NCBI GenBank assembly: GCA_964496575.1
Contig: CAZCAC010000051.1
Coordinates: forward strand, 1 to 58,095
Origin: CAZCAC01 sp964496575
GTDB lineage: Bacteria; Planctomycetota; UBA1135; GCA-002686595
Length of the DNA: 58,095 nucleotides
Direction of reading: 5' to 3'
Shown here: positions 26,962-35,807 of the stretch, piece by piece
Layout: every line of letters starts with the position of its first letter
Position numbering within the stretch: the stretch's first letter is position 1
The notes under the pieces: model-generated
What the model saw: only the letters and a program-made list of their open reading frames with translations
The model's database searches: none
What the model was told of the DNA's origin: nothing
Made by a program: the position numbers and the translations under genes

Positions 26962-28245
26962 TCAGGCGGCTCGACGATCCCTCCCCGACTCCGCTGGCCG
27001 TTCCTCGAGCTCGGGGCCGGTCAACCGCGCTACCTCGGCGAGCAACGCCTCGTAACGCCGCGCCAGCGTCTCCAGCTGGTAGTGCGCGAGCACATGCTCC
27101 CGCCCGGCCTGGCCCAGCGAACCGCCGCGGTCGGCCCGCTCCATCAACCGGACCGCCGCGCCGAGCAGCTGTTCGGCGTCCTCCGGCTCGAAGCAGAGCC
27201 CGCCACCACTCTCGGTGACGATCCGCTCCGCCTGGCCGCGCACGCCGAGCAGGATCGGGCGCGCCATCGCCGCCGCCTCGAAGATCTTGCTGGGCAGAAC
27301 CGTGGAGAAGAGCCCGACGTCGCGCAGGTGGACCAGCGCCGCGTCCAGGCTGGCCAGCCACGAGGGCATCTCCTCCTTGTCGCGGCGACCGAGGAAGCGG
27401 ATGTTGCCCGGGTCGTCCCGCGCGAGTTCCTGGCGGAGCGACTCGAGCCGCGCCCCGCCACCGACGACCACGAAGTGCAGCCGCTCGTGACCACGATCGC
27501 GGGCCAGGCGCCCCGCCTCGAGACCGTGGGCCATCCCGACCGTCCCGACGTAGCCGACCAGGAAGTCCCCGTCCCCGGCACCGGCCTCGCTGCGCCGCTC
27601 GGCGTCGGCTGCCATCGGCCGGTAGCGCTCCGGCTCGACGCCGTTGGTGATCACCTCGATCCGCTCCGCGGGAACGCCACGCTCCAGGAGCCCCGAGCGA
27701 TAGCCCTCGCCCACCGCGACGAGGCGATCCGCCGCGCGGTACATCGACCGCTCGAGCCAGCGGAGCACCATCATCACCGGACTCCATCCGCGCCCCATCG
27801 CGCCCACCGCGGCGATCGACTCCGGCCAGAGGTCGCGGATCTCCAGCACGAACGGGAGCCGGCGCAGGCGGGAGACCAGCACCCCGGCCCAGCCGCAGAA
27901 GAACTGCGGGCTCGTCGCCACCACGACGTCGGGGCGCGTGAGGAACAGCCCCCGCCACGTCGCGACGAGGAGGAAGCTGAGGTAGTTCAGGATGCGCCGC
28001 AGCGCGCCGCGGTTCGCCGCGAGCAGCGTCCACACGCGCACGACCTCGATGCCGTCGATCTGTTCGCGTTGTGACCAGCAGTTATCATAGCCCTCGTAGA
28101 CGACTCCCTCGGGCACGTTGGGCGCGCAGGTGACGACGGTGACCTCGTGCCCCGCGGCGACCCAGCGGCGGCACATCGAGTGCACGCGCGAGGCGGGCGC
28201 GTTCCCCTCGGGAGGGAAGTAGTGGCTGAAGAAGAGGACCTTCAC
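26962..28245 (-). CDS. Glycosyltransferase family 4 (WbuB-like)
   Basis: This is a 427-residue GT-B retaining glycosyltransferase of the repeat-unit assembly. The N-lobe starts 'VKVLFFSHYFPPEGNAPASR', which is the WbuB-type opening. The C-lobe holds 'LVAVGEGYRSGLLERGVP', 'VITNGVEPERYRP', 'VGYVGTVGMAHGL' and the nucleotide-sugar region 'KIFEAAAMARPILLGVRGQA'. The start is GTG 28245, which shares GTGA with the stop of the heparinase gene upstream, so translation is probably coupled. It is the last gene of the operon. The donor sugar is unknown; WbuB itself transfers N-acetyl-fucosamine. Confidence 0.92.
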   Translation of the reverse strand: MKVLFFSHYFPPEGNAPASRVHSMCRRWVAAGHEVTVVTCAPNVPEGVVYEGYDNCWSQREQIDGIEVVRVWTLLAANRGALRRILNYLSFLLVATWRGLFLTRPDVVVATSPQFFCGWAGVLVSRLRRLPFVLEIRDLWPESIAAVGAMGRGWSPVMMVLRWLERSMYRAADRLVAVGEGYRSGLLERGVPAERIEVITNGVEPERYRPMAADAERRSEAGAGDGDFLVGYVGTVGMAHGLEAGRLARDRGHERLHFVVVGGGARLESLRQELARDDPGNIRFLGRRDKEEMPSWLASLDAALVHLRDVGLFSTVLPSKIFEAAAMARPILLGVRGQAERIVTESGGGLCFEPEDAEQLLGAAVRLMERADRGGSLGQAGREHVLAHYQLETLARRYEALLAEVARLTGPELEERPAESGRDRRAA

Positions 28246-30002
28246 GGCAGCGGGACGGGGGTGGGGGACGCGCTCGCCGAATGACCGTGCCGCGCCAGCA
28301 GCGACTCCGCGCGCTCGAGCTCCTCGTCGCGGCACAGCGCCCACTCGACGGCGGGACCGTCGGGCCCGGAGACGAGGCGCTGTCGCAGCAGGTGGCTCTC
28401 GCGCTCCACGCCGAAGCGGGGGTACCAGCGGCTGGTCTCGAGCTCGATCGGACCACTCGCCAGCACCCACGCGGTCTCGCCGTCGCAGCGGAAGCGCAAC
28501 CGATCGGGGGCGACGCGCTCGATCGCCCATGACGCGTCGATGCGCAGCTGGCTGGTGCAGGGAAGGGCGCGGCTCGCCTGCACGCAGTCGCGCAGGTGAA
28601 GGACGCCGCGCTCGGTCCAGGTCGCCTCGCGGCAGGGGCGAGGCGCGCCGGGCAGGTGACGGTAGCCGGTGTGGCTCGCGGAGCAGTGCGCGCTCCCCTC
28701 GGCGCCGCGGCTCTGCCGGACCAGGGTCGGCCTGCCGCGACGCCCGATGCGGAAGGCGCCCCACAGCTCCAGCGGCTCCTCGCCGTCGACGAAGACCGTG
28801 CTGTGCGCTTCGACGCCGCGCGCCCACGCGCGGCGCGGACCCGGCTCGTAGTCGTGGTTCCCGCCGTCGACCACGAAGCGCCTCGACGCGACGCTGAGCT
28901 CGATCGAGAGGAAGTCGGCGTGGGCGTGCCCGGGCTGGTGGTCCGGTCCGATCTCGCCGACGTCGAGGAAGAGCGCGTCGCCGTGCTCGTCGCGGGCGGT
29001 GAAGTAGCCGCTCGGCTCGAGCAACTCCGGCTCGTCGCTCACCACCGCCGACTCGAAGCCCATCCCCGCCAGCCAGTCGACGAGGTGTGCCGTGTGCGGG
29101 TAGATACCCAGCGCCGCGTCGTTGAACAGCGCGATGCCGCCGTCGGGGTGGGTCATCCGCCGCAGCCAGTCCGCCATCGCGCGCGCCGCGGCGCCACAAT
29201 CCCTCTCGAGCTCGAGGTCACCGCCGTTCAAGAGGAGCCCGAGCCCGTAGAGGACGCGCTGCTGGTACATCGGGCTCCGCTCGTGGTGACCGCCGTCGGC
29301 GAGGAGCTGTTCCTCCCGCTCGGTGAAGAGCAGCGCGTACCCTCGCTCGCGCCAGCCGGCCGCTTCGGAGCCCTCGAAGCAGGCGCCGGCGAGGGAGAGC
29401 GCGATCGCGTTCTCCAGCAGGTGGTTGGCGAGCAGGTGCGTCTCGAGGTTCGCCTCGAGCCACCGGACCATGCGGCGCAGCTCCAGCCACAGCCGCGCGG
29501 CGAAGGCCTCGTCGGCGAGCGTCTCCTCGCGCCAGCGGCCGAAGAAGAGCGGGATCCAGCTGGTGAGTCGGAGGCTGAGCGGGTACGGCTCCCAGCCGAC
29601 GGCGCCCTTTCTCGGACCGTGCACCTCGACGTAGTCGAGCACGAGCGCCCGCGCCTCCTCGAACTCGAGCTCGAAGAGAAAGCCGTGGTAGTGCAGGTTG
29701 TAGCGCCACAGCCGCGAGCCGCCCTCGTCGTTCCACGCCGGTGGATGGCCCACCTCCCGCGTCTCGCCGACGAAGCAGTAGCGCCCCGTGCGCTGGTCCT
29801 CCGCCGGATGGGGCGTCCCGTCCGGCGCGAGCCACCTCCCGCGCGGCTCCCAGCGCACCGAGGGGAGCTCACCATCGTCGGCCAGCTGCTCGAGCAGCTC
29901 CCGCGGATCGCGCCACCGCGCTCGCAGACGGACGCGCCAGAGCTCGATCAGCTGACCGACCTTCAGGAAGCGAATCGTCCGTAACCAGCGCAGGAGCATC
30001 AT
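28242..30002 (-). CDS. Heparinase II/III family protein
   Basis: This is a 586-residue protein. Residues about 100-330 form the alpha-helical toroid typical of heparinase/alginate lyases ('LWRYNLHYHGFLFEL', 'LLANHLLENAIALSLAGACF', 'RSPMYQQRVL'). Residues about 345-580 form the beta-sandwich with 'GHAHADFLSIELS', 'FVVDGGNHDYE' and 'AHSTVFVDGEEPLELWGAFR', which is the conserved heparinase II/III signature. The likely catalytic His is kept. ATG 30002 follows GATAGGA and lies 2 nt after the preceding stop. No signal peptide is visible, so it may act in the cytoplasm on a lipid-linked intermediate, or may not be a lyase at all. Such genes are common beside bi-domain oxidoreductases. Confidence 0.88.
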   Translation of the reverse strand: MMLLRWLRTIRFLKVGQLIELWRVRLRARWRDPRELLEQLADDGELPSVRWEPRGRWLAPDGTPHPAEDQRTGRYCFVGETREVGHPPAWNDEGGSRLWRYNLHYHGFLFELEFEEARALVLDYVEVHGPRKGAVGWEPYPLSLRLTSWIPLFFGRWREETLADEAFAARLWLELRRMVRWLEANLETHLLANHLLENAIALSLAGACFEGSEAAGWRERGYALLFTEREEQLLADGGHHERSPMYQQRVLYGLGLLLNGGDLELERDCGAAARAMADWLRRMTHPDGGIALFNDAALGIYPHTAHLVDWLAGMGFESAVVSDEPELLEPSGYFTARDEHGDALFLDVGEIGPDHQPGHAHADFLSIELSVASRRFVVDGGNHDYEPGPRRAWARGVEAHSTVFVDGEEPLELWGAFRIGRRGRPTLVRQSRGAEGSAHCSASHTGYRHLPGAPRPCREATWTERGVLHLRDCVQASRALPCTSQLRIDASWAIERVAPDRLRFRCDGETAWVLASGPIELETSRWYPRFGVERESHLLRQRLVSGPDGPAVEWALCRDEELERAESLLARHGHSASASPTPVPLP

Positions 30003-30004
30003 TC

Positions 30005-32230
30005 CTATCCAGCTCGTCTCAGGAGGGGCGTACCGCTCGGCTCCAGGCGGACCGTGGCCCCGGTCGCGAGGCTCCGCAGCGCACCGAAGCAGACGCGGTG
30101 CGTGTCCACCAGGCTGCTCCAGGAGATCGGCCACGCGCCGCCCTCCCGGCAGGCGGTGGCGAAGGCCTGGAACTCCTCGGCGAACCCCTTGGCCTGCTTG
30201 CCGCGCAGCGTGCGCCCGCCCCCGTAGAAGTCGGTGCGGCGGAAGTTGTTCAGCACTGCGCTCCGTCCGTCGGCGAACACCTCGCAGCGCTCCTTGGGGA
30301 GGTCGGGGTGCCCCTCGGCGAAGTACATCACGTTCGCGAGCGAGCCGTCGGCGTACCGGATGTTGATCGTGATCGAGTCCTGGTGGAGGACGTCACGGCG
30401 CATCGAGGCGATCGAGGTGGCGGTCACCGCCACCGGCTCACTGCCGATGAGATAGCTGCAGAAGTCGACGAAGTGGCACCCCTCCCCGATGATCCGGCCG
30501 CCGCCGTCGTGGGGATCCTGGATCCAGCTGTCCGGCGGGATGCGACCGGCGTTGACGCGGTAGCTGACCACCAGCGGGGTCCGGCGCGCGGCGAAGGCCT
30601 CGTGGAGCGCCCGTCCGTGCGGCGAGAAGCGGCGGTTGAAACCGACCATCAGGCACGGCCACCGCCCCGCGCTCCGCGCCTCGGCGAGGGCGCGCTCGTA
30701 GTCGAGGAGCGACTCCTCGTCGATGCAGAGGGGTTTCTCGACGAAGACGTGCTTGCCGGCGCGCAAGGCCTCGCAGGCGAGCGACGCGTGTGTTCCGTGG
30801 CGCGTGGCGATGCAGATCGCCTCCGTCGCCTCGTGCTCGAAGAGCGCCGAGCGGTCGGTCGTGGCGAACCCGAAGTCGAAGCGCTCGGCGGTCTGCTGGG
30901 CGCTGTGGCCGGTGCTGGTGCAGACTCCGGAGAGGTGGATGCTCTCCATCCGTCGCAGCTGGGGCAGAAGCACGCCCTTGGCGAAGGACCCCGCGCCGAT
31001 GAAGCCGAGGTCGAGGGGACCCCGGCCCGTGCTCCTGCTCACGACCGTACGTTCTCCGGGGTCGGGCACGGTGCGTCGCAGCGGCGCGTCCTCGGGGTAC
31101 TCGAGGACGATGCCGAGGTACTCGCGCGGGTGCGGGCTTCCCTCGGGGAGCTTCCCGTCGAGCAGCTGGTACGCCTCCAGCGCGTCGTCGAACGCGATGC
31201 GGTGAGTGACCAGCGAGAGCGGCGTGACCTTCTTCTGCTGGACGAGGTAGAGGAAGCTCTCCATGTTCCGCTGCTCGGTGAAGCGAACGTAGGCGAAGGG
31301 ATAGTCCCGGCCTCCTTCCTCGTAGCTCGGGTCGTAGCGGCCGGGGCCGTAGGACATCGACAGCCGCAGGTCGAGCTCCTTGAGGTAGAAGGCGTCGCGC
31401 GGAACGTCCATCCCGACCAGCCCGACGACGACCACGCGCCCCTTGTGGCGCGAGAGCTCCGCCGCGGTCTCGATCGGGCCGTTGCTGGGCGTCGCGGCGG
31501 TGATGATCACCGCGTCCGCGCCGCGACCCTCGGTGAAGGCCTCGGCCACTTCGACCACGTCCCCGGCGACGGCCACGTCGGCACCGAGCGCTCGCGCGAG
31601 CTCGACCTTCTCCGGGTCGGGATCCGTGCCGAGAACGGCGCAGCCATTCGCCTTCAGGATCTGCACCGTCAGGAGGCCGATCAACCCGAGCCCGATCACC
31701 ACGATCCGCTCGCCGAGGCACGGCTCCGCCTGGCGGACTCCCTGCAGGGCGATCGCGCCGATGGTGGCGAAGGAGGCCTCCTCGAAGGAGACGCCGTCGG
31801 GGATCTTCGCGCAGAGGTTCTCCGGTACGCTGTTGAGCTCGGCGTGGCTGGCGTAGCCCGCGCCGGCGATCGCCACCCGATCTCCCGGGGCAAACCCGCC
31901 GCCGCTCACGTCGCGCCCCGCCTCCACGACCACGCCGGCGGCGGAGTAGCCGAGGCGAATCGGCTCGTCGAGCTTGGCGAAGACCTTTTCCACGGTGTGG
32001 CGCAGGCCCTCGGCCTTGATTCGCTTCAGCACCGCTCGGACCAGGTCCGGTCGGGCCCGGGCCTTGCCGAGGAGGCTCTTCCTGGCGAGGCTCATCACCA
32101 TCTTCTCGGTGCCCGCCGAGACCAGGCTGTTACGGGTGCGGACCAGGACGTTGCCGCGCCCGCAGGCCGCCGCTGGCACGTCCGCGAGCCACAGCTCGCC
32201 GGATCGGTAGGATTGGAGGGTCTGTTTCAT
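30005..32230 (-). CDS. Bi-domain oxidoreductase: MDR alcohol dehydrogenase fused to Gfo/Idh/MocA
   Basis: This is a 741-residue fusion. Residues 1-350 are a medium-chain dehydrogenase/reductase ('GYSAAGVVVEAGRDV', 'FAPGDRVAIAG', 'IVVIGLGLIGLLTVQILKA'). Residues about 400-741 are a Gfo/Idh/MocA domain with the Rossmann motif 'LGFIGAGSFAKG', then 'GKHVFVEKPL' (active-site Lys) and 'GGGRIIGEGCHFVDF'. The typical zinc-Cys cluster of alcohol dehydrogenases is not evident. The family recurs in polysaccharide loci, where it probably oxidises or isomerises a nucleotide sugar or polymer-linked sugar. The exact substrate is unknown. ATG 32230 lies 15 nt after the preceding stop. Confidence 0.9.
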   Translation of the reverse strand: MKQTLQSYRSGELWLADVPAAACGRGNVLVRTRNSLVSAGTEKMVMSLARKSLLGKARARPDLVRAVLKRIKAEGLRHTVEKVFAKLDEPIRLGYSAAGVVVEAGRDVSGGGFAPGDRVAIAGAGYASHAELNSVPENLCAKIPDGVSFEEASFATIGAIALQGVRQAEPCLGERIVVIGLGLIGLLTVQILKANGCAVLGTDPDPEKVELARALGADVAVAGDVVEVAEAFTEGRGADAVIITAATPSNGPIETAAELSRHKGRVVVVGLVGMDVPRDAFYLKELDLRLSMSYGPGRYDPSYEEGGRDYPFAYVRFTEQRNMESFLYLVQQKKVTPLSLVTHRIAFDDALEAYQLLDGKLPEGSPHPREYLGIVLEYPEDAPLRRTVPDPGERTVVSRSTGRGPLDLGFIGAGSFAKGVLLPQLRRMESIHLSGVCTSTGHSAQQTAERFDFGFATTDRSALFEHEATEAICIATRHGTHASLACEALRAGKHVFVEKPLCIDEESLLDYERALAEARSAGRWPCLMVGFNRRFSPHGRALHEAFAARRTPLVVSYRVNAGRIPPDSWIQDPHDGGGRIIGEGCHFVDFCSYLIGSEPVAVTATSIASMRRDVLHQDSITINIRYADGSLANVMYFAEGHPDLPKERCEVFADGRSAVLNNFRRTDFYGGGRTLRGKQAKGFAEEFQAFATACREGGAWPISWSSLVDTHRVCFGALRSLATGATVRLEPSGTPLLRRAG

Positions 32231-32245
32231 CGCGTGTGTCTCTCT

Positions 32246-33415
32246 TCAGGCGGTTCGGCCCAGCTGGTGGGCTCTCTCTCTCGCGGGATCTTCCAGAACG
32301 ATCTCCCGCGACTCCTCGAGCGCCTGACGCGTTGCGAGGAACAGCTCGGCGGTCTCCCGGACGTACCGCGGGTCGTCCCCGCTCCAGGATCCCCCTCTCA
32401 TTGACAGTTCGTAGCCGGCGAGGATCGACGCCTCGTGGCCCTGATCGAGGTGGCGCGGCTTCCGTGTGATCCGCCCGTCTCCCCGATCGATGTTCAGAAT
32501 CCGGAAGTCGTCCATCGCCACCAGCGCGTCGCCGCGGTGGGCGGAGAAGCGCTCGCGCACGCCCTGGAAGGTGTGCCCCTTGGCGGAAAAGGTGATCGTC
32601 GCGATCGAGCCGTCACCGAAGCCGTAGGTCACGGCGACGTTGCAGTCGGCCTGCTCGGCGCGGGTGGGCGTGATCCGGAGCGGGTAGCGGGCCTTCTCGG
32701 AGATCATCCGACAGGTGAGGTCGGTCCAGTGGCAGACGTTGCCGAGGATCCGGCCGCCTTCGCCCTCGTCGTGGTACCAGTGCCCCGCCTCGAGCTGGTG
32801 GCCGGCGACGAACCAGTTCAGCATCGACGGTCCGTCTTCTTCACCCAGGTACTGGATGATCGTCCTGCCGATCTCGCTATGCGGGCGGTTGAAGCCGAGG
32901 TGGACGCGGCCGTCGTTCGCCTCGATGGCGGCGGTCAGCCGACGCAGCTGGTCGTGACTGGCTACGTGCGGCTTCTCGATGTGCACCGCCTGGCCCGCCT
33001 CGATCGCGGCGATCGCGTAGTCCGCGTGCGTCGCGTGGTTGGAAGCGATGTAGACCAGGTCGATCTCGGGGTCGGCGAAGATCTCCGCGGCGTCGGGCGT
33101 GTAGTAGTCGAGGCCGTAGCGCTGGAAGAGTGACGCCGCGTGGTGGACGTCGATGTCCATCGCACCGCGAATGCAGCGACCGCGGTTCCCGACCAGGTAG
33201 TGGGCGATGGTGCTGAACGCGAAGTTCCCGCAGCCGATCAGACCGACGTGCTTTCCGGTGGCCTCACGCCGGGGCATCGCCGGCAGCGCCTCGAAGCGCT
33301 TCGCCATGTGATAGTGCCCGCGGACCTTGGCCAGGGTGCGCGAGACACCGTGAAGGCGCACGTAGCGCAGCAGCTTGCGCAGCTTGAAGGCGAGGGGGGC
33401 TCGAGTGTAGTTCAT
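32246..33415 (-). CDS. Gfo/Idh/MocA family oxidoreductase
   Basis: This is a 389-residue protein. After about 55 basic residues, the NAD-binding Rossmann motif is 'HVGLIGCGNFAFSTIAHYL', and 'AGQAVHIEKPHV' supplies the family EKP lysine. The C-terminal sheet domain includes 'LGFNRPHSEIGRTI' and 'GEGGRILGNVCHWTDLTCRM'. It resembles the second half of the neighbouring bi-domain enzyme, so the locus has two related sugar oxidoreductases. ATG 33415 starts 'MNYTRAPLAFKLRKLLRYVR' after GGGAGC. It probably acts on a nucleotide sugar or a glycan-linked keto sugar. The substrate cannot be read from sequence. Confidence 0.9.
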   Translation of the reverse strand: MNYTRAPLAFKLRKLLRYVRLHGVSRTLAKVRGHYHMAKRFEALPAMPRREATGKHVGLIGCGNFAFSTIAHYLVGNRGRCIRGAMDIDVHHAASLFQRYGLDYYTPDAAEIFADPEIDLVYIASNHATHADYAIAAIEAGQAVHIEKPHVASHDQLRRLTAAIEANDGRVHLGFNRPHSEIGRTIIQYLGEEDGPSMLNWFVAGHQLEAGHWYHDEGEGGRILGNVCHWTDLTCRMISEKARYPLRITPTRAEQADCNVAVTYGFGDGSIATITFSAKGHTFQGVRERFSAHRGDALVAMDDFRILNIDRGDGRITRKPRHLDQGHEASILAGYELSMRGGSWSGDDPRYVRETAELFLATRQALEESREIVLEDPARERAHQLGRTA

Positions 33416-33434
33416 GGTGCGGGAGCTCCCGCGC

Positions 33435-34619
33435 TCAGGCGGCAGGGGTCCAGTACTGTTCGGCGTCCGCGCGGCCACCGGACTCCGGCGCGCGGATCCC
33501 GACGGCGGCGTACAGCTCGAGCGAAGCCCGGTGGATGATCTCCCAGGCGTAGTGCTCCTCGTAGACCCGTCGTGCGTTACGGCACATCGCCTCGTAGCGC
33601 TCGGCATCGGCGCGCAGCGCGACCAGCTCCTCGCCGAGGGACTCGACCTCGGCGTAGTCGGCGATGACCGCGCAGTCGTACTCCTCGAGCATCCCGGCGA
33701 TCTTCTGCTCGGAATTGATCAGGAGCGGCCTGCCCACCGCCAGCGTCTCCGCGATCTTGTTGGAGGCCGCGAAGCGATTGATCGGGCGCCGGGGATCGTA
33801 GAAGGTGGCGACGAAGTCACACGACGCCGTCTCCTCGATCACCTGGCCGTGGTTCAGGTAGCCGAGGTAGTCCACGCGTTCGGCCTTCTCGACGTGCTCG
33901 ACCAGCTCGGAGTCTCCCTCGCCGGCGAGCCTTCCGCAGCAGTCGGTACAGCGCGCGATCAGCCCGGTGAGCGGCACGATCCCGCGCCCCGCGTCGATCC
34001 AGCCGCCGTAGAGGATGCGCACCCCCTCGCCGATCGGCGCGCGCGGCCTTCGGTACCCCGGATCCTGCGGCGCGTTCTTGACCACGTACACGTTGTCGCG
34101 GCACCACCGCGGCAGCGCCGTGCGCCGGAACTCCTCCGGTACCGTCGTCGCGGTGGCGCAGCGCGCCGCCAGTCCCTCGAAGGCGTTCAGCAGCCAGGCG
34201 ACGACCCGCCCGCACGGATACCGCTGCGCGAGGTTGTCGTGGATGTTGAAGATCAGCGGGGTCCCGGTCAGGGCGGTGTAGAGGCGAGCGGGCCAGTACG
34301 CCTCGATGTCGGAGACGTGCACCAGGCGGGGCCTCAGCTGCCTCAGCCGACCGAGCAGCGCGAGCCCGTAGCGGATCACCGAGAAGACGTAGAGGAGGAA
34401 CTTCGAGCCGTTCACCAGCGGGAAGTATGGGCCGATGCGTTCGATCTCCCACTCGTCCCAGCGATCGTGACGGGAGAGGCCCTTCTCGCGAAACGCGCCG
34501 ACGAAGTAGGGCGTGAGGCCTAGATCCTTCGCCACCATCATCATGCGCAGGACACGAGGGATCGGCCGGTTGCACAGGCGGATGAAGACGGCGCGTCGAA
34601 GTCGAGTCTGGTTCACCAT
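33435..34619 (-). CDS. Glycosyltransferase family 4-like protein
   Basis: This is a 394-residue GT-B protein. The N-lobe contains 'LVHVSDIEAYWPARLYTALT' and 'PLIFNIHDNLAQRY'. The C-lobe has 'ILYGGWIDAGRGIVPLTGLI' and the donor-binding segment 'NKIAETLAVGRPLLINSEQK'. No signal peptide or membrane helix is evident. It is probably the second sugar-adding enzyme of the repeat unit. ATG 34619 lies 6 nt after the stop of the flippase gene. It is less typical than the GT4 at the operon end, and the donor sugar is unknown. Confidence 0.82.
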   Translation of the reverse strand: MVNQTRLRRAVFIRLCNRPIPRVLRMMMVAKDLGLTPYFVGAFREKGLSRHDRWDEWEIERIGPYFPLVNGSKFLLYVFSVIRYGLALLGRLRQLRPRLVHVSDIEAYWPARLYTALTGTPLIFNIHDNLAQRYPCGRVVAWLLNAFEGLAARCATATTVPEEFRRTALPRWCRDNVYVVKNAPQDPGYRRPRAPIGEGVRILYGGWIDAGRGIVPLTGLIARCTDCCGRLAGEGDSELVEHVEKAERVDYLGYLNHGQVIEETASCDFVATFYDPRRPINRFAASNKIAETLAVGRPLLINSEQKIAGMLEEYDCAVIADYAEVESLGEELVALRADAERYEAMCRNARRVYEEHYAWEIIHRASLELYAAVGIRAPESGGRADAEQYWTPAA

Positions 34620-34625
34620 TGGTAG

Positions 34626-35807
34626 TCACCCACGTTGTCGTTGCAGGCGGGCGAAGCGCGCGGGAAGCACGGCGAAGAAGGCGGCGACGTAGAGCATCAT
34701 CGCGACGGAGGCGACGAAGAGCGCCTGGTTGACGGAGGCCCCGAGGACGAAGACGCAGAAGACGATCGAGCCGATTCCGAGGGCGTAGTTGAACGACTCG
34801 TTCCGCGGGTAGCGGGTCAGCTTGAAGAGGTTCGAGAGGCCGATCGTCCCCGAGAAGACGACTCCGATCAGCAAGGTGGTGCAGAAGCCGCGCTGATCGA
34901 TCGGCGACTCGAGCCCGTAGGCGTGGGTGGCCAGGAGTCGCCACGCCGGCCAGCAGAGCGCCACCAGGACGGTCACCAGCGACATCTCCAGCAGGAACCG
35001 GCGGGCGTGCCGGCCGAACTCGTTGGCCAGGCCCTTGACGTTGCTCAGCCAGATCGCCTGGCAGGCGAGCCCGTAGACCGGGACGATCGAGAGCGACAGG
35101 GCGGCGGAGCGGTAGGCGCCCGGGTCGGAGTAGGGGAGCACGAGGCGCGGCGTGGTGGAGAGGAGCGCGCACACGGCGGTCGCCGCCACGAAGCTGCGCA
35201 TCTCCCAGCCGTGCGCGGCGAGGTCGGCCGGCCTCACCCGGTACGAGCCGCCGATGCCCATCCGCCGGGTGTCATGGTGGACCAGGGCGTACGAGATCGC
35301 CGCCAGGGCGAGCAGGTACACCAGGAGATCCGCGTTCTCGACCGAGGCGCTCGCCCCGATCACGACCACGGGGACGACGATCAGGAGCGCCCGGACCACG
35401 GCCGCCGCGACGAACAGCTTCGAGCTCTGCTCCTCCGAGCTGGAATGGATGCGCAGGCCCACCCAGACGTCGACGGCGCCTTCGGACAGCTTGAGCGCGA
35501 CGGCGAAGAGCGCCAGCGGAAGTCCGAGCTGCATCGCCTGGACGATGCCGAGCGTCGCGCCGGCAGCCAGCAGCGACAGCGCCAGGCGGAAGGTGATCGC
35601 CGCCCGCCCGGGGATCGCGGTGACCCCGCGGATCGAGATGTAGGCGCGCTGCCCGAAGTAGGCGATGGAGAAGACCGCGCCGACGACGCCGAGCACGATG
35701 GCGAAGTCCGCGGCGGCATCGGGGGCCTCCCGCGCGACCAGCATCACCAGGAGCGCCGGCAGGAGGGCGAGGAGTCCCTGGGCGACGAAGAAGCGGATGC
35801 GGATCAT
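34626..35807 (-). CDS. Polysaccharide flippase-like membrane protein (Wzx role)
   Basis: This is a 393-residue protein with about 11-12 hydrophobic segments spread evenly over the chain (for example 8-26, 35-55, 75-95, 130-150, 160-180, 205-225, 310-335, 345-385). Short charged loops separate them, as in MOP-superfamily flippases. Its place directly after the polymerase, with which it shares ATGA (35804-35807), supports a Wzx role in moving the lipid-linked repeat unit across the inner membrane. It is shorter than most Wzx proteins (about 420-500 residues), and the sequence signature is weak. Context carries much of the call. Confidence 0.72.
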   Translation of the reverse strand: MIRIRFFVAQGLLALLPALLVMLVAREAPDAAADFAIVLGVVGAVFSIAYFGQRAYISIRGVTAIPGRAAITFRLALSLLAAGATLGIVQAMQLGLPLALFAVALKLSEGAVDVWVGLRIHSSSEEQSSKLFVAAAVVRALLIVVPVVVIGASASVENADLLVYLLALAAISYALVHHDTRRMGIGGSYRVRPADLAAHGWEMRSFVAATAVCALLSTTPRLVLPYSDPGAYRSAALSLSIVPVYGLACQAIWLSNVKGLANEFGRHARRFLLEMSLVTVLVALCWPAWRLLATHAYGLESPIDQRGFCTTLLIGVVFSGTIGLSNLFKLTRYPRNESFNYALGIGSIVFCVFVLGASVNQALFVASVAMMLYVAAFFAVLPARFARLQRQRG

